Below are positions 8,421 to 15,794 of a DNA stretch of 46,559 nt, piece after piece (position 1 is the first letter of the stretch; each line of letters opens with the position of its first letter). Origin of the DNA: Oscillospiraceae bacterium. Its GTDB lineage: Bacteria > Bacillota > Clostridia > Oscillospirales > Oscillospiraceae. The DNA is taken from assembly GCA_017412765.1 (NCBI GenBank), contig JAFPWN010000021.1, positions 1-46,559 on the forward strand, read 5' to 3'. The position numbers were made by a program, and so were the translations under genes. The notes beneath the pieces are model-generated. The model saw nothing but the letters and a program-made list of their open reading frames with translations. It did no database searches and was not told the DNA's origin.

Positions 8421-10240
8421 CAAAGCGTGAGAAAAAAGACCTCGCGCGGATAATCGTCTCGGCGGCGCTTCTCATCGTGATAAATTTCATTCCGGTTGAC
8501 GGCTGGGTGAGATTCGCGCTGTATCTCGTTCCGTATCTCATCGTCGGCTTCGAGGTGCTGAAAAAGAGCGCCGTAAACATCGCGCACGGGCAGGTTTTTG
8601 ATGAGAACTTCCTTATGGCGGTGGCGACGATAGGGGCCTTTGCGATAGGCGAGTACAACGAAGCGTGCTTCGTCATGATCTTCTACGAGGTCGGCGAGCT
8701 CTTTGAGCACGTAGCCGTCGGCAAAAGCCGCAAGAGCATAGCCTCGCTCATGGACATCCGCCCCGACACCGCGAATCTTGAACGGGACGGCGAGATCGAG
8801 GAGGCAGACCCCGACGAGGTCGAGATCGGCTCTGTCATCGTCGTGCGCCCGGGCGAGAGAGTGCCGATAGACGGCGAGATAATCGAGGGCGAGACTCTTC
8901 TCGACACCGTCGCGCTCACCGGCGAGGCGGTGCCCCGGAGCGCGCGCGCGGGCGACGCGATAATCTCCGGCTGCGTGAACCTCACCGCCACCGTGCGCGT
9001 TCGCACGACGAAGGAGGCGGGGGAGAGCACGGTCGCAAAAATCCTCGAATTAGTTGAAAATTCCGCCGATAACAAGGCAAAAAGCGAGGATTTCATTACA
9101 AGATTTGCAAAATACTACACGCCGGTCGTGGTAATCGGCGCGGTGCTGCTTGCTATCGTGCCGAGTCTTTTTGACGGGCAGTGGACGAAGTGGATACACC
9201 AGGCGCTGACGTTTCTCGTCATATCCTGCCCCTGCGCGCTCGTTCTGAGCGTGCCGCTGAGCTTTTTCGGCGGCATCGGCGGCGCGAGCAAAAACGGCAT
9301 TCTCATCAAGGGCTCGAACTACCTCGAGGCGCTGTCCAAGACCTCGGCGGCGGTGTTCGACAAGACCGGAACGCTCACAAAGGGCGAGTTCGCGGTTCAG
9401 AAGGTCGAGCCCGCGGGCATGACGGAGAGCGAGCTGCTCGAGCTTGCGGCGTACGCCGAGCTTGACTCCTCGCACCCGATCGCGGAGAGCATCAGAGCCG
9501 CTTACGGCGGCAAAATCGACCGCGAGAGAGTGACCGAGTGGAAAAACGAGGCAGGCAAGGGCGTTACCGCCGTTATCAACGGCGAGAGGGTGCTGTGCGG
9601 AAACGAAAAGCTCCTGCGCGAGGCCGGAATAGAGGTCGGCAGGACCGGGGTACACCTCGCCCGCAACGGCGAGTACGCCGGCTCGATCAAGATAAGCGAC
9701 AGCGTAAAGCCCGGTGCGCGCGAGGCGCTCGAAGCGCTGGGGCGCGGCGGCGTTACGACGATAATGCTCACCGGCGACCATCGGAGCGCGGCGGAGGAGA
9801 TCGCCGCGGAGGTCGGGATCGACGAGTACCACGCGGAGCTTTTACCGCAGGATAAGGTTTCAAAAATCGAGGAAATCATCGAAAAATACGGCAAAACCGG
9901 CAAGGTTTTGTTCTGCGGTGACGGAATAAACGACGCTCCGGTGCTTGCGCGCGCGGATATCGGCGTTGCGATGGGCGCGATGGGGTCTGACGCGGCGATA
10001 GAGGCAAGCGACGTCGTTCTCATGGACGATAAGCTTGAAAAGCTCTCGAAAGCGATAGAGATAAGCCGCAAAACCAATCGAATCGTCACCGAAAATATCG
10101 TCTTTGCCCTCGCCGTAAAGGCGGTCGTGCTCGCGCTCGGACTATTCGGCGCGGCGACGATGTGGGAGGCGGTTTTCGCGGACGTCGGAGTGCTCGTTCT
10201 GTGCATACTGAACGCCATGCGCTGCCTGAGATTTAAATAA
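8417..10240 (+). CDS. Heavy-metal P1B-type ATPase (Cd/Zn/Pb exporter)
   Basis: This 607-residue membrane pump uses ATP to move soft divalent metals out of the cell. It shows the TGE actuator motif at 168-170, the CPC ion-path motif at 271-273 with flanking helices, the phosphorylation loop DKTGTLTKGE from residue 315, the SSHP motif at 351-354 specific to P1B pumps, and GDGINDAPVL in the hinge. CPC plus the arsR-type regulator points to the CadA/ZntA (P1B-2) group. It lacks the N-terminal HMA domain, which is encoded by the preceding overlapping gene. No gene symbol is assigned because the metal is not proven. Confidence 0.92.
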   Translation: MTKREKKDLARIIVSAALLIVINFIPVDGWVRFALYLVPYLIVGFEVLKKSAVNIAHGQVFDENFLMAVATIGAFAIGEYNEACFVMIFYEVGELFEHVAVGKSRKSIASLMDIRPDTANLERDGEIEEADPDEVEIGSVIVVRPGERVPIDGEIIEGETLLDTVALTGEAVPRSARAGDAIISGCVNLTATVRVRTTKEAGESTVAKILELVENSADNKAKSEDFITRFAKYYTPVVVIGAVLLAIVPSLFDGQWTKWIHQALTFLVISCPCALVLSVPLSFFGGIGGASKNGILIKGSNYLEALSKTSAAVFDKTGTLTKGEFAVQKVEPAGMTESELLELAAYAELDSSHPIAESIRAAYGGKIDRERVTEWKNEAGKGVTAVINGERVLCGNEKLLREAGIEVGRTGVHLARNGEYAGSIKISDSVKPGAREALEALGRGGVTTIMLTGDHRSAAEEIAAEVGIDEYHAELLPQDKVSKIEEIIEKYGKTGKVLFCGDGINDAPVLARADIGVAMGAMGSDAAIEASDVVLMDDKLEKLSKAIEISRKTNRIVTENIVFALAVKAVVLALGLFGAATMWEAVFADVGVLVLCILNAMRCLRFK

Positions 10241-10245
10241 GAAAA

Positions 10246-10290
10246 GCGCTGCAGAATGACAAACAGTGTCATTTTGCAGCGCGATTTTTA
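10246..10290. terminator. Bidirectional terminator
   Basis: GCGCTGCA (10246-10253) and TGCAGCGC (10275-10282), with inner AATGACA/TGTCATT arms, form a long stem with one mismatch. Rightward transcripts then meet GATTTTTATT; leftward transcripts meet TTTTCTTATTT. It separates the convergent ATPase and PII-like operons. Confidence 0.85.
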
Positions 10291-10617
10291 TTTCTCTTCC
10301 GGCTTTCTCGGAGTTAAGCCCACCGTCCGGTCGACGGGGAGAGTGAACGCTATGCCCTGACCTGCGGTGTTAAGCCCCGCCGCCTGATAGATGTTAGTCA
10401 GTATCGCGGCGCTCTTTGACTTTTCCGCGAGTATCATAACGACCTCTTTGTCCGGGTTTACCCTGATGCCGTAGAACTCCTCAGCGTCGGAATTCGCAGT
10501 GCCGCGCGCCTTGAAGAGCGTGCCGCCGGTCGCGCCTGCGGCTCTCGCAGCGTCCATCACGGTCTGCGAGAAGCCCGCGTTTATTATCGTGAAAATAAGC
10601 TCGTGTGCGTTATTCAT
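10288..10617 (-). CDS. PII-like regulatory protein (second of pair)
   Basis: The 109-residue protein has the beta-alpha-beta pattern of the PII superfamily: HELIFTIINAGFSQTVMDAA, then GATGGTLFKARGT in the place of the PII T-loop entry, EKEVVMIL-like strand, and GLNTAGQGIAFTLPVDRTVG at the C-terminus. PII proteins are trimeric sensors of ATP/ADP and 2-oxoglutarate that regulate transporters and enzymes; this one lacks the canonical uridylylated T-loop sequence. It overlaps the upstream PII-like gene by eight bases and ends the operon led by the DUF1538 membrane protein, so that protein is the likely partner (inference). GGAGGGA precedes the ATG. Confidence 0.75.
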   Translation of the reverse strand: MNNAHELIFTIINAGFSQTVMDAARAAGATGGTLFKARGTANSDAEEFYGIRVNPDKEVVMILAEKSKSAAILTNIYQAAGLNTAGQGIAFTLPVDRTVGLTPRKPEEK

Positions 10618-10990
10618 TCTGTCCCTCCGTAATTCTCTCGTCGCCGGCCAGGAAGCCGTACACTGTCTTGCCGATGAGGCTTGAAAACGGAACGGCAAAG
10701 GCGATCCCCTTGCCGCCGCGTATCGTGCGGAAGCGCGATTCGAGCGCCTCTGTTATCTCGTCGAGCTTGTCCTCCTGCACAACGCAGAAAACCGCGGTCT
10801 GCTCGTAATCGGAAAGACCGAGCCTTCTCAGCATCGCGCTGTCAGCGGTGCCCTTTACGTGGCAGGCAAACTGAAAGTTGCAGCCGAGGCTCTGCACGAG
10901 GTCGCCGTAAAAGGTGCCCTTGCCGTTCTCGACGATTATAATAAGCAGCTCCAGCTTTACGGGAGCTACGTTTTTGCTTTCTTCAGCCAT
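10610..10990 (-). CDS. PII-like regulatory protein (first of pair)
   Basis: The 126-residue protein begins with a short polar tail and then a PII-like fold: VKLELLIIIVENGKG, an alpha helix, a GCNFQFACHVKGTADS segment at the T-loop position, and GGKGIAFAVPFSSLIG near the C-terminus. It differs clearly from its neighbour (10288-10617) although both follow the same plan, so a hetero-oligomeric pair is possible. It lies 12 bp downstream of the DUF1538 gene and overlaps the next gene. Which metabolite it senses cannot be read from sequence. Confidence 0.72.
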   Translation of the reverse strand: MAEESKNVAPVKLELLIIIVENGKGTFYGDLVQSLGCNFQFACHVKGTADSAMLRRLGLSDYEQTAVFCVVQEDKLDEITEALESRFRTIRGGKGIAFAVPFSSLIGKTVYGFLAGDERITEGQNE

Positions 10991-11002
10991 GCCGGAGCCT
11001 CC

Positions 11003-12526
11003 TTACTCAAAATAGATTATCTGCATATCGTCGGCGGATAGTATGCGGCGCATGGCGCGTTCGCGGCGGATGTGGCTGTGGACTACGCCCCTGAAGCCGA
11101 GCGACTGGATCGTTATGAGCGGCGTCATGGCAACCATCGAAACGACGCCGAACGCCTGACTCAGCACCTCGCTCTCGCCTCTGAGAGCTACGCACGCGCC
11201 GATGCAGAGCGGAAGGATGAAGCTCGAGGTGAGCGGACCGGATGCGACGCCGCCGGAGTCGAAGGCGATCGCCGTGTACATCTTCGGAACGAAGAAGCTC
11301 AGCCCGAGCGAGAGAAGATAGCCGGGAATGAGGTAGTAGAGAAGCGAGAAGCCGAAAATTATGCGGATCACGCTGAGCAGTATCGACACGCCGACGCCGA
11401 CAGACAGCGCGACCATCATCTGCGTCTTGGTCACCGCGCCGGCAGTGACCTCCTCGACCTGCATATTGAGAACGTGAACGGCAGGCTCCGCGAGAACTAC
11501 GACGGCGCCGAGGATAAAGCCGAAGATGCAGACCGCGGGCTCGCTGTTTGCCAGCTGCACTCCGAGGCGGAAGCCGACCGGCATAAAGCCGACGGTCACG
11601 GCGGAGAGGAAGATCACAAGTCCGACAAAGGTGAAGAGAACGCCGATAAGTATCTGAAACAGCCTCTCACGCGGGAGCTTGAGAATGAAAAGCTGGAGCG
11701 CGAAGAAGAACGCGAGTATGAGAGCGAGAGAGCGCGCGACCTCCACAACGGTGCCGAGCACGGTCGAAAGAAGCGACAGCCCGAGGTGTGATTCCATCGA
11801 ATAGTCCGGAAGGGTGTAGCTGAGGTCGCCGGAGGCGGTAATCGAGAGGATGAGCACCGCGAGCACCGGGCCGACCGAACAGAGCGCGATAAGTCCGAAG
11901 CTGTTTTCGTTTGTGTCCTTTCCGCCGATGGTGAGCGCGATACCGACGCCGAGCGCCATTATGAACGGCACTGTGATCGGCCCCGTCGTAACGCCGCCGG
12001 AGTCGAAGGCGAGGGGAAGAAAGTTGCCCTTGCCGACCTCGAGCAGCAGCGCCGCTATCGCAAAGAGCAGCATATAGAAAAACAGCAAAAGGCTCGAAAG
12101 ATCCTTCTTGAATACTATCTTTAAAACGGCGAGCAGCAGAAACAGCCCGACGCCGAAGCCGACGGTAATAATGAGCAGAGTGCCGGGAATAACGGCGCTG
12201 ACCTGGCTTGCGAGAACGCTGAGATCCGGCTCTGCGACGGTTATGAGCAGCCCCATTACGAAGCTGACGCCGAGCAGAATGGAAAGCCTGCGGGATTTTG
12301 TAAGACCCTCTCCGACGTGCTCGCCCATCGGCGTCATAGCGAGATCCGCGCCGAGGTTAAAGAGCCCTATGCCGATTATCAGCATCACCGCTGAAATGAG
12401 AAAAACCGCGAGCTCCTTCGCCGTCAGGTCAACGAGTGGCGTAAAGTAGATGACGAGCACTATGAGAGTGACCGGCAGAACGCTGGTGAGCGCTTCGTGG
12501 AGCTTGATTAAAAGCGCTTTGCGCAT
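11003..12526 (-). CDS. DUF1538 integral membrane protein, putative PII-regulated transporter
   Basis: This 507-residue protein has about a dozen hydrophobic helices and an internal repeat. The signature FDSGGVTTGPITVPF at 174-188 recurs as FDSGGVASGPLTSSF at 422-436, and an AEP-containing helix start occurs about 75 residues before it in the first half and again in the second half. This is the two-domain layout of DUF1538, a family of unknown function that looks like an inverted- or tandem-repeat transporter. AGGAGG precedes the ATG at 12526; a longer in-frame extension has no ribosome site. It leads the operon with two PII-like genes, which suggests control of transport by a PII-type sensor (inference). 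Confidence 0.8.
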   Translation of the reverse strand: MRKALLIKLHEALTSVLPVTLIVLVIYFTPLVDLTAKELAVFLISAVMLIIGIGLFNLGADLAMTPMGEHVGEGLTKSRRLSILLGVSFVMGLLITVAEPDLSVLASQVSAVIPGTLLIITVGFGVGLFLLLAVLKIVFKKDLSSLLLFFYMLLFAIAALLLEVGKGNFLPLAFDSGGVTTGPITVPFIMALGVGIALTIGGKDTNENSFGLIALCSVGPVLAVLILSITASGDLSYTLPDYSMESHLGLSLLSTVLGTVVEVARSLALILAFFFALQLFILKLPRERLFQILIGVLFTFVGLVIFLSAVTVGFMPVGFRLGVQLANSEPAVCIFGFILGAVVVLAEPAVHVLNMQVEEVTAGAVTKTQMMVALSVGVGVSILLSVIRIIFGFSLLYYLIPGYLLSLGLSFFVPKMYTAIAFDSGGVASGPLTSSFILPLCIGACVALRGESEVLSQAFGVVSMVAMTPLITIQSLGFRGVVHSHIRRERAMRRILSADDMQIIYFE

Positions 12527-12557
12527 TACGGAGCCTCCTTTTTCAATATGAATACTT

Positions 12558-12586
12558 ATTATAGCATATTTTCGCAGGACAAACAA
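12558..12586 (-). promoter_or_regulatory. Promoter of the DUF1538-PII operon
   Basis: On the minus strand: TTGTTT (12581-12586 complement), 17-bp spacer, TATAAT (12558-12563 complement). It lies 32 bp before the DUF1538 start codon. Confidence 0.7.
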
Positions 12587-12711
12587 GGGCGGCGGCACAA
12601 AGTTGCACTGAAAAAAGGCGCAAATCAGCATATTTTTTGCCGGATTTACACTTTCTTTTATTATATTTTGTGATATGATAAGCTTTGAAATAAAAAAAGG
12701 AAGTAATTAAA

Positions 12712-14001
12712 ATGCAGGAAACACTGATCTCGCTTTCCGTCGCGCTTATAGCCGGTCTGCTGATGAGCCGACTTGCTAAAAAGCTCAATCTGCCGGCAGT
12801 CACCGCGTATCTTATCGCCGGCCTTATCCTCGGCCCGTTCGCTCTCGGTCTGATCAAGCTGCCGTATATCGGCTTTGCGACGCTTGAGAAGGTCAAGGCA
12901 TACGAAATAGTTAACCAGGTGGCGCTCGGCTTTATCGCGTTTACCATCGGCAACGAGTTCCGCCTCGCGGAGCTCAAGAGCATGGGCAAGGCGGCGATCA
13001 CGGTAGGTATCCTTCAGGCTGTCATTACCACCGTAATCGTCGATATAGCGCTTGTCGTCCTGCACTTCATCATGCCGGACGTACTTTCGATCTCGAGCGC
13101 GATCACCCTCGGCGCGATCGCCGCAGCCACCGCGCCCGCGGCAACGCTAATGGTCGTCCGCCAGTACAAGGCGGAGGGACCGCTCACGAAGCTCCTCCTT
13201 ATGGTCGTCGCCATCGACGACGCCGTCGGTCTTATGCTCTTCTCGCTCTCCTTCGGCATCGCAAAGGCGCTTGAGGTCGGCGCTCTCAGCATAACGAGCG
13301 TAGTGCTTGAGCCGCTCATCGAGATAGTTCTCTCGATCGTTATCGGCGCTCTCGGCGGCGTGCTTCTCAACTTCATCGAGCAGTTCTTCCACTCGAGATC
13401 CAAGCGTATGTCGATCTCTATTGCCGCAGTTATGCTCATCGTCGGCGTAAGTATGCTCGAGTTTGAGGTCGGCGGGGTGAAGGTCGGCTTCTCGCTGCTT
13501 CTCGTCGCCATGATGACCGGAACCGTGTTCTGCAATATCTGCGACACCTCCGAGGAGCTTATGTCGAGGGTCGAGAACTGGACAGCTCCGCTCAATATCC
13601 TCTTCTTCGTGCTCTCCGGCGCGGAGCTTGACCTCGGTATCCTCTCGAATCCGATGGTGCTGATAGTGGGCGTTGTTTACATAATCTTCCGCTCCGCCGG
13701 AAAGTTCAGCGGCGCTTATCTGAGCTGCGCGATGGAGCATACGAGCGACAACATCAAAAAGCACCTCGGCATAACGCTTCTGCCGCAGGCGGGAGTCGCG
13801 CTCGGCATGGCGCTGACTGCGGCGAACCTCTCCGACGGCGCGATGGTGAGAAACGTCGTGCTGTTCAGCGTGCTCGTCTACGAGCTTGTCGGCCCGACCC
13901 TCACGAAGCGCTCGCTGCTCGCCGCCGGCGAGATCAAGCCCGAGGGCAGAAAGTCGGCAAGAAAGGAAAACGAGCCGGCAAAGCCCGTAAGCCTGAAGTA
14001 A
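12712..14001 (+). CDS. CPA2-family cation/proton antiporter
   Basis: This 429-residue protein has about twelve hydrophobic helices from residue 3 to about 400 and the Na+/H+ exchanger (KefB/NapA-like) pattern: LAKKLNLPAVTAYLIAGLIL at the start, GFIAFTIGNEF in helix 4, AAATAPAATLMVVRQY, and DDAVGLMLFSLSFG, whose adjacent aspartates in helix 5-6 are the ion-binding site. Family members exchange Na+ or K+ for protons. The C-terminus ends in a short Lys/Arg-rich tail with no TrkA-N/RCK domain. AAGGAAG lies nine bases before the ATG. Diverges from the DUF1538 operon. Confidence 0.88.
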   Translation: MQETLISLSVALIAGLLMSRLAKKLNLPAVTAYLIAGLILGPFALGLIKLPYIGFATLEKVKAYEIVNQVALGFIAFTIGNEFRLAELKSMGKAAITVGILQAVITTVIVDIALVVLHFIMPDVLSISSAITLGAIAAATAPAATLMVVRQYKAEGPLTKLLLMVVAIDDAVGLMLFSLSFGIAKALEVGALSITSVVLEPLIEIVLSIVIGALGGVLLNFIEQFFHSRSKRMSISIAAVMLIVGVSMLEFEVGGVKVGFSLLLVAMMTGTVFCNICDTSEELMSRVENWTAPLNILFFVLSGAELDLGILSNPMVLIVGVVYIIFRSAGKFSGAYLSCAMEHTSDNIKKHLGITLLPQAGVALGMALTAANLSDGAMVRNVVLFSVLVYELVGPTLTKRSLLAAGEIKPEGRKSARKENEPAKPVSLK

Positions 14002-14010
14002 ATTTTGCAT

Positions 14011-14090
14011 AAAAAAACAGCAGGGTACGATGCTTCAGCCAGTGTCGCCGCCTGAAAAGGCGGGGGCAAAAGGCACATCGTATCCTGCTG
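14011..14090 (-). ncRNA. Putative hairpin small RNA B with own promoter and terminator
   Basis: On the minus strand a promoter (14096-14123) is followed within six bases by a 73-base structure whose outer 15-bp stem pairs 14076-14090 with 14018-14032 (one G-T pair). An inner GC-rich hairpin (CCGCC/GGCGG around 14048-14064) carries a six-base loop. The outer stem is followed by seven T (14011-14017 complement), an intrinsic terminator. No frame is coded. I do not recognise the family; it lacks the SRP and 6S signatures. It could also act only as the antiporter's converging terminator. Confidence 0.55.
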
Positions 14091-14095
14091 AATTT

Positions 14096-14123
14096 ATTAT
14101 AGCATCTGAGAGATAACCGTCAA
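14096..14123 (-). promoter_or_regulatory. Promoter of small RNA B
   Basis: Minus strand: TTGACG (14118-14123 complement), 16-bp spacer, TATAAT (14096-14101 complement). It points at the structure at 14011-14090. Confidence 0.65.
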
Positions 14124-14150
14124 TGGCAAAGTGCCATAATATCATAACAG

Positions 14151-14212
14151 AGGACGAGATCGTAAATACAACGAATGCCGATATCGGCAGGCGAACGTAT
14201 CTCCCTCGTCCT
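14151..14212 (-). ncRNA. Putative hairpin small RNA A
   Basis: AGGACGAG (14151-14158) pairs with CTCGTCCT (14205-14212), extended by GAT/ATC and CGT/ACG pairs with a small bulge; the top carries the self-complementary TGCCGATATCGGCA (14176-14189). A minus-strand promoter ends five bases before it. A small hairpin TGGCA-CTT-TGCCA follows at about 14124-14136, but without a T-run. Overall plan resembles small RNA B. Identity unknown. Confidence 0.45.
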
Positions 14213-14217
14213 ATTCG

Positions 14218-14246
14218 ATGATATCATAAGGAACTATTTTTTTCAA
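14218..14246 (-). promoter_or_regulatory. Promoter of small RNA A
   Basis: Minus strand: TTGAAA (14241-14246 complement), 17-bp spacer, TATCAT (14218-14223 complement). Confidence 0.55.
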
Positions 14247-14264
14247 CATATTAGCGAAGCGGAA

Positions 14265-14314
14265 AAAACTCCAATAATACAGCCCCCGGCACCTGCCGGG
14301 GGCTGTATTATTGG
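14265..14314 (-). terminator. Terminator of the tRNA gene
   Basis: A perfect 20-bp stem pairs 14271-14290 with 14295-14314 around the loop ACCT. On the minus strand it begins within the CCA end of the tRNA remnant and is followed by AGTTTTTT. This is the native terminator of the tRNA into which the phage inserted. Confidence 0.9.
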
Positions 14315-14340
14315 AGCGGATAATGGGAATCGAACCCACC
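14312..14340 (-). other. attL: 3' remnant of a tRNA gene (probably tRNA-Gly)
   Basis: On the minus strand the sequence has a T-arm (GTGGG, loop TTCGATT, CCCAT), the acceptor strand TATCCGC, discriminator T, and encoded CCA at 14312-14314. A GCGGATA...TATCCGC acceptor with discriminator U fits tRNA-Gly (tRNA-Cys is the other option). The variable loop and everything 5' of it are absent: sequence beyond 14341 is integrase. Because the tRNA is on the minus strand, the intact gene should be rebuilt at attR, to the right of the window. The integrase stop lies only ten bases away. Confidence 0.85.
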
Positions 14341-14349
14341 AAAGAAGCG

Positions 14350-15417
14350 CTAAAGCGCTTGATTTTGCTGGGCTGAATTCTGATCGTTAGCATTCTTGTT
14401 AGCATTATTGTAAAAATCGGTAATGCTTTTTACATACTCATCGCGGTCTCCGGCGCTGATATGAGTGTATATTTTCTCGACTGTTCTGGTGTCATGCCAG
14501 CCTCCAAGCTGGGCGCAGATCTTCGCGGGAACATCCAGGTGAAAGCATAAAGACGCAAAAGTATGGCGCAGGCCGTGAGCGCCTATCTCCGGAAGACCTG
14601 CATTTCTGCAGCTGCGATTTACCATCACATAAAGACTGTTCAGAGCCTGGCTGACAACAGGCTGCCTTTCTTCTTTTGCCACCTTCAAAAGCTCGGTAAG
14701 ACGCGGTATCATTATCGGGATCACCCGGCGTGACGTATCAGTTTTGCCGTAATTCTTTACAATGTAATCTCCTTTTTCGTTGAGCACAAGCGCGCGATGA
14801 ACTGAGATAGTTGCTTTCTCGAGGTCTATCTTGTCCCAGCCGAGACCGTAGATCTCTGAGCGGCGCAGAGAGTGCAGGCCGAGAAGAGCGCTGATCTCAA
14901 AGTCCTTGCCCTCGATAGCCTTCATAAAAGGTTTAATCTGTTCGTACTCTAAAAAACTGTGTTCATTCTTTACGACGGTCGGCAACGATAGATTATCGGG
15001 TACCTCGATTTTTGCGGCCTTAAGAGCCGGACGCACGATCCCCCAGGCATTTATAATAGTTTTCGATGACACATCTTTCTCGGTTTCGTCATCAATCATC
15101 TTCTGCAGGTCGATAGATGCAGCAGGGAGCTTCATGTAGTCTTCAAAGCTGTGCTTCATCGTCATGACATATCCGCGTACCGTGGCCGGCGAGCGAGTCT
15201 TCCGGCGGCTCTCAATATAGGCGTCGACTATTTGCCTGAGCGTTAGGTCATTCTTTGCAATACGCCGTTTGCCGTTCTTATACTCAGACTTAACGAGGGC
15301 GGCCTTCGCTTTACACTCCGTTTTGGTCGGTGCGCTCACGGGGATACTTACGCCGTTCAGTCGCAGCTGGATGAAGTAATCTCCGTTTGCAAGTTTTCTG
15401 GGTTCTGGAATATACAT
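14350..15417 (-). CDS. int: Phage integrase, tyrosine recombinase
   Basis: The 355-residue protein has an N-terminal arm-binding domain (about 1-60), a SAM-like core-binding domain (60-150) and a C-terminal catalytic domain. Catalytic residues are visible: Arg185 in LHSLRRSEI, His281 and Arg284 in HGLRHTFAS, His308 in LGGWHDT, and the nucleophile Tyr317 in VEKIYTH. It joins phage attP to the tRNA attB and, with an excisionase, reverses this. It lies against attL, as usual for tRNA-integrating phages. GAGGTAAG precedes the ATG. It diverges from hicAB, sharing a 103-bp control region. Confidence 0.95.
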   Translation of the reverse strand: MYIPEPRKLANGDYFIQLRLNGVSIPVSAPTKTECKAKAALVKSEYKNGKRRIAKNDLTLRQIVDAYIESRRKTRSPATVRGYVMTMKHSFEDYMKLPAASIDLQKMIDDETEKDVSSKTIINAWGIVRPALKAAKIEVPDNLSLPTVVKNEHSFLEYEQIKPFMKAIEGKDFEISALLGLHSLRRSEIYGLGWDKIDLEKATISVHRALVLNEKGDYIVKNYGKTDTSRRVIPIMIPRLTELLKVAKEERQPVVSQALNSLYVMVNRSCRNAGLPEIGAHGLRHTFASLCFHLDVPAKICAQLGGWHDTRTVEKIYTHISAGDRDEYVKSITDFYNNANKNANDQNSAQQNQAL

Positions 15418-15433
15418 TTAGCTTACCTCAATT

Positions 15434-15489
15434 AATACACAAAAAATGTGTATTTTCCTCTTGACAAGTGTGTAAATTTTGTGTATTAT
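15434..15489. promoter_or_regulatory. hicAB promoter and probable HicB operators
   Basis: Plus strand promoter TTGACA (15461-15466), 17-bp spacer, TATTAT (15484-15489). The palindrome AATACACA-N5-TGTGTATT (15434-15454) stands upstream, and two further TGTGTA-like half-sites lie in the spacer and over the -10 (15469-15474, 15480-15486). Autoregulation by HicB, with side effects on the divergent integrase gene, is inferred. Confidence 0.6.
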
Positions 15490-15520
15490 AAGCATAATTA
15501 ATCGAGAAAGGAGTGTGCCG

Positions 15521-15694
15521 ATGAAAACACGCGACCTGATCAAGCTCCTTCTAAGGAATGGATTCAGGCTCGAACGACATGGCGGAAACCACGATATATA
15601 CGTGAGAAACGGCAAAAGAGAGCCCATAGTTCATCATACAGAGACAGAAGAGAAGCTTGCTAAGGCAATTATCAAGCGGCAGGGGCTCAAATGA
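15521..15694 (+). CDS. hicA: HicA-family mRNA interferase toxin
   Basis: The 57-residue protein matches HicA (YcfA), a double-stranded-RNA-binding-fold ribonuclease: KTRDLIKLLLRNGF, then GGNHDIYV with the conserved catalytic His24, and a basic C-terminus. HicA cleaves mRNA independently of ribosome codons and is neutralised by HicB. AAAGGAG precedes the ATG. hicB follows after 100 bp, which is wider than in most hicAB pairs. Position between integrase and the lysogeny region suggests a prophage stabilisation module. Confidence 0.9.
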   Translation: MKTRDLIKLLLRNGFRLERHGGNHDIYVRNGKREPIVHHTETEEKLAKAIIKRQGLK

Positions 15695-15794
15695 GTCCCT
15701 GGCCTCTTCGTTTGATAATTATGTTTTCATTAGCTAGTATTTCTTAGAATAATGTAAACTAAAACAAAAAGGAGAAACGAAAGGAGAAAATGAA

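Noticed and set aside
14011-14090. Signal recognition particle RNA or 6S RNA
   Set aside because: The conserved SRP GGAAG/AGCAG tetraloop region is absent, and it is too short and lacks the central bubble of 6S.
14312-14340. Intact tRNA gene
   Set aside because: Only T-arm and acceptor 3' strand are present; no anticodon or D arm upstream on the minus strand.
14175-14390. 71-residue plus-strand frame containing NGNRTH
   Set aside because: The peptide is the well-known false translation of a tRNA 3' end; the DNA here is the attL tRNA remnant.
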